Of a DNA stretch of 19,681 nucleotides, positions 14,606-19,681 are shown piece by piece; within the stretch, counting starts at the first letter, position 1; each line of letters begins with the position of its first letter. The stretch comes from Elusimicrobiota bacterium. GTDB taxonomy: Bacteria > CAYTYR01 > UBA6262 > DAOVJB01. Under the pieces are notes generated by a model, which ran no database searches, was not told the DNA's origin, and saw only the letters and a list, made by a program, of their open reading frames with translations. A program made the translations under genes and the position numbers. Where the stretch lies: assembly GCA_030673425.1 (NCBI GenBank), contig DAOVJB010000005.1, positions 1 to 19,681 of the forward strand. Direction: 5' to 3'.

Positions 14606-15898
14606 TTATTTCTCGCTTATAAGCACAAGGTCAAAATCCCCTATTGTGGAAATAAGTGAAACAAAAGCAACATTTGCTCCTTGCGACAATGAATATTTAT
14701 TATCCGAGTTATTATCATAAAATTCAGGCGGTGTTGTTTCTATATTAATCCCGACATTGCTCAACTTAGCACAACAGTTCCCGTTAATAATGTTCAAGAA
14801 TTCCTTCAGGGCGTCTATTTCCATCTCTTTTATCTCTTGTATCTGTTTACCAAATAGAGTTGAGACTATCTTAAGAGCAATGTCTTCGGGTATATTAACA
14901 ACAAAGGACACTTTGAAATCCCCTGTTGCTTTTTGCCCGATAGTGTAATTCCTCAGGTTGAAATTGTCCACTGAAGATAAACAGGCTTTAAGCTTGACGG
15001 TCTCTTTTATAATTTTCTGAAACATCTTCATTGTAAAGTTAACAAATGTCTTAACGACAATTTTATTCTGAATATTTTCGAGTTTTGCCCCGATTGCCCA
15101 CTGGTCTTTCTCCTGTTCCTCTTTATACTCCTTTAACATTTCATCAAGCTTCCCGGAACTCAGCGCGCCAATTTTAACGAGAGATTCGCCGATATAGATC
15201 CTGGTTTCTTTCTGCTCTTTTAAGACCTCCTCTAAGGTCTCCTTAGTTAAAAATTTTCCTTCTATTGCAATCTCTCCAAATTCTCTGTCCAAGTCATTTT
15301 TCTGAACATTATTGATCCTTTCAACCTGCTCTTTGCTAAGTAACCCTTTCTTAAGAGCAATCTCTTCAAGAGACAGATTGATGCTTTTTTGATATTCAAC
15401 CCCCTTCAACAATTGCTCCGCATTAATCAAACCTTTTTCAAGAAGATACTGCCCGAAAAATTTCATTCCTAAATTAAGCCCTGTAAATGAAAGTTCAACA
15501 GCCTTCTTTGGCGGGATTGTTTCTCCTATGTGTTTGAAATCACGAAGAACCCTGAGAAGCCCTTCATGCTCAAAAGGCTTTGTTATAAAATGTTTTGCGC
15601 CTTTCTTGAGACACTCTATAACTTTTTCCTGGGTTCCGAGAGAACTTACCATTATAACCGAGGCATCTTTATCAGCTTCTAAAATTTTACCCAGTACCTG
15701 GTTCCCGCTCTCATCAGGTAAAACTATATCTAGGAGTACAACATCCGGCTTTAGTTCTTCATACTTTTTTAAAGCTTCTGACCCTGATGCTGCTGTTCCC
15801 ACGATTTCAAACTCTGTTCCACCAAGCATATCTTTTAAGGTCTTCAACATAAATATAGAATCATCTACCAGTAAAACTCTGTTCTTGGCTGTTGTCAT
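14606..15898 (-). CDS. Receiver - MshEN-like repeats - CheX fusion response regulator
   Basis: A 430-residue protein. The receiver (5-122) has Asp12/Asp13, phospho-acceptor Asp57, Ser85 and Lys107. Residues 147-258 hold four 24-residue repeats (147-170, 176-199, 206-229, 235-258) in two pairs, each pair split by exactly 5 residues. This is the layout of the MshEN cyclic-di-GMP-binding motif of type II secretion and pilus ATPases. The first-position Arg is replaced in all four. Residues about 265-430 match CheX/CheC phosphatases, with the ExxN motif as Glu366/Asn369 and Gly373. It could therefore dephosphorylate its own receiver or the neighbouring ones. It is first in the signalling cassette, with a strong promoter and an AAAGGAG ribosome binding site. 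Confidence 0.85.
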   Translation of the reverse strand: MTTAKNRVLLVDDSIFMLKTLKDMLGGTEFEIVGTAASGSEALKKYEELKPDVVLLDIVLPDESGNQVLGKILEADKDASVIMVSSLGTQEKVIECLKKGAKHFITKPFEHEGLLRVLRDFKHIGETIPPKKAVELSFTGLNLGMKFFGQYLLEKGLINAEQLLKGVEYQKSINLSLEEIALKKGLLSKEQVERINNVQKNDLDREFGEIAIEGKFLTKETLEEVLKEQKETRIYIGESLVKIGALSSGKLDEMLKEYKEEQEKDQWAIGAKLENIQNKIVVKTFVNFTMKMFQKIIKETVKLKACLSSVDNFNLRNYTIGQKATGDFKVSFVVNIPEDIALKIVSTLFGKQIQEIKEMEIDALKEFLNIINGNCCAKLSNVGINIETTPPEFYDNNSDNKYSLSQGANVAFVSLISTIGDFDLVLISEK

Positions 15899-15945
15899 AA
15901 GTAGCTCTCCTTTCTTTAATAAATAATTTTAATCTTAATTAAAAA

Positions 15946-15975
15946 ATTATACTCTTTTTTTTATTTATTTGTCAA
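15946..15975 (-). promoter_or_regulatory. Strong sigma-70 promoter of the signalling cassette
   Basis: Minus-strand TTGACA (15975-15970) and TATAAT (15951-15946), both perfect consensus, with an 18-nt spacer containing a run of eight A. It begins 2 nt after the HAD gene stop. The leader to the ATG at 15898 is about 40 nt. Confidence 0.8.
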
Positions 15976-15977
15976 TG

Positions 15978-16586
15978 CTAATTACAATCTATCCCCAGGG
16001 ATACCAGTTCATTTAATAATTGAGTTTCATCCTTAAACTGAATCCCGTGTATATTCAGTCTTTTGGCTCCTTCCGTAAACTCACTGTAATCATCTATAAA
16101 TATTACTCTTGAGGGATTAACATTAGCCTCATCCAAAGCAGCCCTGTAAATGGCGGGATGAGGCTTACTGCTTCCCACCGCAAAAGAGAGAATAAACTTT
16201 TCTATTTTATTCATAATAGGGAATTTTCTCATTAAATGATTAAAATGAAGTTGGTTGGTGTTGGATAAAACATATATCTTGTATTTATTCTGAAGTTTTC
16301 CTATGAGGCTGGTTATCGGTTTGTTCTCAAAGAAGATATCACTCCATATGGGTACAAAAGTTTCAAAATCCATCTTCAACCCAAGCCTGTCTCTAACCTG
16401 TCTGAAAAAATCTTCGGGGCTGACTTTGCCTTTATCAAAACCTTCATAAAAACCGGCATGAAACAAAACGCGGTGAATCTCTTGCTTGGGAATGCCTTCC
16501 AATCGAGAGATTTTATCCGAGATAATCGTATGGTCATATAAAAAAATAACATTCCCGAGATCAAAAATAATAAGGTCAAAATTCAT
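15978..16586 (-). CDS. HAD-superfamily phosphatase (YihX-like)
   Basis: A 202-residue haloacid-dehalogenase-type hydrolase, subfamily IA. Motif I is IIFDLGNVIF (Asp9 nucleophile; the FDLGNV form is typical of YihX, which hydrolyses glucose-1-phosphate). A helical cap follows (about 18-85). Motif II is VLSNTN, motif III the Lys of SSKPHPAIY, and motif IV FIDDYSEF with the two metal Asp residues. All catalytic residues are present. The substrate cannot be told from sequence. It lies 23 nt after thyX with a weak ribosome binding site and is probably the last gene of that operon. Confidence 0.88.
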   Translation of the reverse strand: MNFDLIIFDLGNVIFLYDHTIISDKISRLEGIPKQEIHRVLFHAGFYEGFDKGKVSPEDFFRQVRDRLGLKMDFETFVPIWSDIFFENKPITSLIGKLQNKYKIYVLSNTNQLHFNHLMRKFPIMNKIEKFILSFAVGSSKPHPAIYRAALDEANVNPSRVIFIDDYSEFTEGAKRLNIHGIQFKDETQLLNELVSLGIDCN

Positions 16587-16609
16587 TGTCTGTCTCTTGA
16601 CAAGTTGGT

Positions 16610-18115
16610 TTATGTTGTGGGAGTCGTGTTAGTAAATCTTGGCGGGGTTCCGAAAACCTTTTCATAGATTCCCGCATAATGTTGTTTGGCTCCAATAAAT
16701 AAGCATGTCAAGGGCATTACTTTCTTAGCCAATTCTACCATTCTGTGCGCCCTGTAGCGTATATCCCACTGTGCGGATTCATCCTCTCTGAGGCGGGAAA
16801 TATGATACAACTCCCTGGCATTTACTTTAAGAAGCACCCTTTTTCTGTGAGCATTTGTTAATATATAATCACTTGCTGCTGGTATTTTGCTGTCTATTTT
16901 ACTGTAAACTTCCTCTGTCTCGGCAATGATGCGCTTAAACTCATCTACCATCCCCACCTCACTTATAGATTCAGGAATAGTAACACCCAGGTTAGGGTTA
17001 TACTTCTGGCAGATTATACTTGCCATACGATGCCTCTTCAACTGGGCAAAACAGGATGCGGAAGTAACAATATCAAAAGTCAGATTTACATACTCATACT
17101 CCCTGATGGCGGTATCGTAAAACTCCATATACCTGACTGATGTCTTTACAATCTCCTTCTTCTCATCAAAGCTCATTTTTCTTGCTATCTTCAGACAATC
17201 CTCAAAAGATAACCTTGAGGAAGAATGCATGAGTGTCGCAACCGTTATATTATCAGCATCAAAGGTGTAATTGATGAGTTTCACTTCTTCATTAGCACTT
17301 AAGCCAGCACGTCTATTCTTTTTATAACCTGCGACCATCTCTTCGGTCAGTTTCCTCAATGCAGGATACGTCTTCTGATCAAAATTATTGGCTTTGGTGA
17401 ATAAAATTATAGAAGGAGCTACCTTCTCAACCAGACTGAAAAGTTTCTCTCCCAGTTCTCTTACTTCGCTCAACTCATGCGAAGCAAAGCGTCTGAATAA
17501 CAATTCAAGGCTCCTTGCATTTATCGTTTGCCCGAGCTGCCCTTCTGTAGCAAGGGAGGTTATATACCTGGCATCCTCTTTAGCCCAGCCGTCCAGGAGG
17601 TTGTGTTTCTTGGAATCCCGGGCTAAATCCGCATGCTTAGTGAAAATAGACGTCTTCAACTTTTGATAAAGCTCCTGATAAAATATATTCTGTTTTTTTA
17701 TGGTTTCAGTATATATCTTATTAAACTCGGAATTTTTTATTTCATCAGGGATGACATAATCATCCGTTAAAGTAATATATCTTTGTGACTTCTCGGTATA
17801 AGCACACAGCCGGAATTTTTCTATCTCTTCAATCGCCAGACGCGAAACTCCGATGATGTCAAAATTAAACACAGCATGCTCCGCTATAGAATGATGCCCC
17901 ATGTTAAAAATAATACTCCTGTTTGATTGCCGCGACTTTTCCACTTCCCTGCGGGCCATTCTTCTAAGCTCATCCACCGGTTTAGGACTACGGCTGATTC
18001 TTGCATAAGCCGCAGAAATAGTCTCAGGAGTCAAAACCATCTTATCAGTTTTGTCCTTACTAAATTCCTTTATAATGTCCGCATCAAGGTTATATCCTGC
18101 CAGTAATACTTTCAT
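16610..18115 (-). CDS. thyX: Double-domain FAD-dependent thymidylate synthase
   Basis: 501 residues, about twice the usual ThyX length: two ThyX modules in one chain (roughly 1-245 and 275-490). ThyX makes dTMP from dUMP with FAD, NADPH and methylene-tetrahydrofolate. Module 1 has HHSIAEHAVFNF (74-85) and the SQRY end of the signature (110-113), but RHR is changed to KFR (100-102). Module 2 has an intact RHRMAS (361-366) but lacks the SxRY end. Both keep the NAR helix (199-201 and 432-434); module 2 adds LREDESAQWDIR (442-453). Each module therefore keeps a different half of the signature. From memory chlamydial ThyX proteins are similarly long. The ribosome binding site is AGGATGTGA. Confidence 0.9.
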   Translation of the reverse strand: MKVLLAGYNLDADIIKEFSKDKTDKMVLTPETISAAYARISRSPKPVDELRRMARREVEKSRQSNRSIIFNMGHHSIAEHAVFNFDIIGVSRLAIEEIEKFRLCAYTEKSQRYITLTDDYVIPDEIKNSEFNKIYTETIKKQNIFYQELYQKLKTSIFTKHADLARDSKKHNLLDGWAKEDARYITSLATEGQLGQTINARSLELLFRRFASHELSEVRELGEKLFSLVEKVAPSIILFTKANNFDQKTYPALRKLTEEMVAGYKKNRRAGLSANEEVKLINYTFDADNITVATLMHSSSRLSFEDCLKIARKMSFDEKKEIVKTSVRYMEFYDTAIREYEYVNLTFDIVTSASCFAQLKRHRMASIICQKYNPNLGVTIPESISEVGMVDEFKRIIAETEEVYSKIDSKIPAASDYILTNAHRKRVLLKVNARELYHISRLREDESAQWDIRYRAHRMVELAKKVMPLTCLFIGAKQHYAGIYEKVFGTPPRFTNTTPTT

Positions 18116-18141
18116 TATTTCACATCCTGATAAAAATTTAA

Positions 18142-18543
18142 CTACTTATTAAGTGCTCTTATTACCTCATCGTTATTATCAGCACTTAAAACCAGGAAGC
18201 ACCCTCCTCCGCCAAGAGAGGTCGTCCCGTAGACGTACTTCAGGTTAATCCCCAGCGCTGCTAACTTCTTTGACATTTCCTCAAGAGCGCCAATTTTGTC
18301 TTCTAAATCAATCATTACCACATCATGTTCTTGGACACTAAAATTAAGAGGACTCAGCACCTCTGCTGTTTTGGTATTATCTGAAGTTAAAAGCATGAAA
18401 TGGGCTTTCCCTTCCATACCATAAGCACAAATAGAAATCACATTTACGCCTGATTTGGAAATAGCCGCTGATATCTTCCCCAGCATCCCTACCTCATCAG
18501 GGGTTTCAATAACCAATTCTCTTCCCAATCTTGCATTCGCCAT
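18142..18543 (-). CDS. Small double-ACT-domain protein
   Basis: 133 residues forming two ACT units: about 8-68 (LVIETPDEVGMLGKISAAISKSGVNVISICAYGM, shown by the D-E-V-G-M-L turn) and 73-131 (VVMIDLEDKIGALEEMSKKLAALGINL). Stand-alone ACT pairs like this bind amino acids and modulate other proteins; there is no enzyme domain. A glycine run (SLGGGGC) lies in the last beta hairpin. The ribosome binding site AAGGAGG is 9 nt from the ATG. It lies between an anti-sigma factor gene and thyX in one direction, which gives no clear functional hint. Confidence 0.82.
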   Translation of the reverse strand: MANARLGRELVIETPDEVGMLGKISAAISKSGVNVISICAYGMEGKAHFMLLTSDNTKTAEVLSPLNFSVQEHDVVMIDLEDKIGALEEMSKKLAALGINLKYVYGTTSLGGGGCFLVLSADNNDEVIRALNK

Positions 18544-18582
18544 GATTACATTCCTCCTTTTTTAAATATTCAAGCCTATGAA

Positions 18583-19581
18583 TTACTTCCCAGAGACTAC
18601 ATCTATCATTAAACGAACAGTAATAAATCCCTCCTTTCCCCTTTTAATGCCACCGGCCGCGGTAATTTTTTTTATCACACCTACCTTCTCCAGATTCCAC
18701 ATGAATTGATAATGCTTCTCTGCCGGTATCTTGAAAATCATCTGTTTTTTGCTTGCCTGCTCCCTTAAATCCTTACCTGCCTCAGGCGGGGTAATAAAAA
18801 CCCCTTTATGCTTATAAACCTGGGTGATAAGTTCATTTACCCCTCCAGAAAGATCTTCAACTTCTATATTGATATTATATTCACGCATAAGTTTTTCTGG
18901 TTTAGCTATTGAGACCGCACGTTTAGTAACGATAGCTTTACGGGCTGAATGGCTCTCCCATGAGACGACAGGGTTTGGCTGGGTAGAATATGCCTTGATT
19001 TCCTCTTTTTTCTTAACTTCATCTGCCTCCTCTAGTTCTGTTTCTTTATACTCTCCCTCAGAAGGAGATATTCCCAGCTCCCTGTAAGCTTTTCTCACCC
19101 TTTCCACTACCTCGTAAATTTCCTGGCTTTCTTCTGAAACCTCTGACGGCCTTTCTCTCACATCCTGTATGCTTTCATCAGGTAGCCACCGGGATGAGAT
19201 TTCCTTATCCTTCTGTAGGGAAACATCACCTACCACCACAACATCACGCTGCATGAGAAACCGACCGAAAAAGAAAATAACAAGAACAACCATTACTGTG
19301 CCAAAGGCTTCCACGGGAATTCTCACCCAGAGAGGTCTCTGGAAGAAACCTTTTTTCTCAGGCACTTTCTGTATACTTTCTTGAATATCAGCCAACAAAT
19401 CAGCCGGCGGCTGGACATCTTCCAACGATTCTACTAATTTAACAGCCTTTCTTAAATCCTGAAGAAACTCCTGACAATCCTCGCAATCTCTAAGATGCAG
19501 TTCCAAAAGGTCTTTGTCCCTTTCAGATATTTTCTTATCCATATAACTGCTTAGCAGGTCTCTTGCCCTTTTACAATCCAT
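18583..19581 (-). CDS. Membrane anti-sigma factor with zinc-finger domain and DUF4349-like periplasmic domain
   Basis: A 332-residue protein. The N-terminal anti-sigma zinc finger (zf-HC2 type) has Cys3, His29, Cys33 and Cys36 (the H-x3-C-x2-C motif), which normally clamps the cognate ECF sigma factor. One membrane helix lies at about 88-109. An acidic, probably disordered stretch follows (about 120-215). The C-terminal domain (about 225-330) has alternating strand and helix and ends with IPAEKHYQFMWNLEKVG, resembling DUF4349 domains that also follow zinc-finger anti-sigma regions. The start overlaps the end of the sigma gene by 11 nt, confirming the pair. An envelope signal probably leads to proteolysis and sigma release, as in RseA-type systems; this is inferred. 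Confidence 0.85.
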   Translation of the reverse strand: MDCKRARDLLSSYMDKKISERDKDLLELHLRDCEDCQEFLQDLRKAVKLVESLEDVQPPADLLADIQESIQKVPEKKGFFQRPLWVRIPVEAFGTVMVVLVIFFFGRFLMQRDVVVVGDVSLQKDKEISSRWLPDESIQDVRERPSEVSEESQEIYEVVERVRKAYRELGISPSEGEYKETELEEADEVKKKEEIKAYSTQPNPVVSWESHSARKAIVTKRAVSIAKPEKLMREYNINIEVEDLSGGVNELITQVYKHKGVFITPPEAGKDLREQASKKQMIFKIPAEKHYQFMWNLEKVGVIKKITAAGGIKRGKEGFITVRLMIDVVSGK

Positions 19582-19681
19582 TTTTAACCACTCCCTTTAA
19601 TTTCTCTTTTAATATGAGCCTCGCCCGAGACAACCGGGATTTAACGGTCCCCTCCCTGCAGCCTAACGAATCAGCAATCTC
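19571..19681 (-). CDS. ECF RNA polymerase sigma factor (C-terminal 36 residues, partial)
   Basis: The last 36 codons and TAA stop of a gene that enters from the right edge. The translation EIADSLGCREGTVKSRLSRA is the helix-turn-helix of sigma region 4, which reads the -35 element. It is followed by RLILKEKLKGVVKNGL. It overlaps the anti-sigma gene by 11 nt. Together they form a standard sigma/anti-sigma unit with tied translation. Confidence 0.9.
   Translation of the reverse strand, partial: EIADSLGCREGTVKSRLSRARLILKEKLKGVVKNGL

Noticed and set aside
15528-15926. A 132-codon plus-strand open frame
   Set aside because: Antisense to the receiver-CheX gene; composition is that of a shadow.

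Overview
This is a gene-dense, AT-leaning chromosomal segment from a diderm (Gram-negative type) bacterium. It encodes a lipobox OmpA-family protein, an LytM-type peptidoglycan hydrolase, an ECF sigma/anti-sigma pair and HD-GYP and CheX signalling proteins. Promoters of the TTGACA/TATAAT type and AGGAGG ribosome binding sites are easy to see. The double-length ThyX and the general style suggest an uncultivated lineage of the PVC/Omnitrophota kind, but this is a guess by feel, not a demonstrated assignment. No tRNA, rRNA, CRISPR array, insertion sequence or phage gene was seen. No gene-free stretch exceeds 300 bases; the longest is 9363-9618, which holds two divergent promoters.

Left part (1-4513): the start of an inositol-monophosphatase-family gene behind ybaB (minus strand), then a divergent isoprenylcysteine-methyltransferase-family membrane enzyme (plus). 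Facing it is a tight four-gene minus-strand operon: M23 peptidase, four-helix membrane protein, small zinc-ribbon protein, and a PP-loop ATPase that resembles the QueC/MurL group. The operon has a near-perfect sigma-70 promoter overlapping a 15-bp perfect inverted repeat.

Middle (4570-10713): ilvE, then three tandem paralogues of an ABC-type solute-binding protein. None has a signal peptide and there is no transporter gene nearby. The array has a period of 1246-1248 bp, and exactly one period past the last gene lie the ribosome-binding region and first four codons of a lost fourth copy. ilvE and the array have similar promoters. Divergent from the array are a GcvR-like double-ACT protein and peptide deformylase, ended by a probable two-way terminator.

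Right part (10735-15975): a signalling cassette read from one strong promoter. It encodes a receiver-(four MshEN-like repeats)-CheX protein, a PAS histidine kinase whose C-terminus looks like a degenerate GGDEF domain, a single-domain receiver, a receiver-HD-GYP phosphodiesterase and an OmpA-like lipoprotein. The domain set points to a two-component system wired into cyclic-di-GMP; this is the most interesting system here. Far right (15978-19681): HAD phosphatase, double-domain ThyX, double-ACT protein, membrane anti-sigma factor and the end of its ECF sigma factor, all in one direction and probably one transcript.
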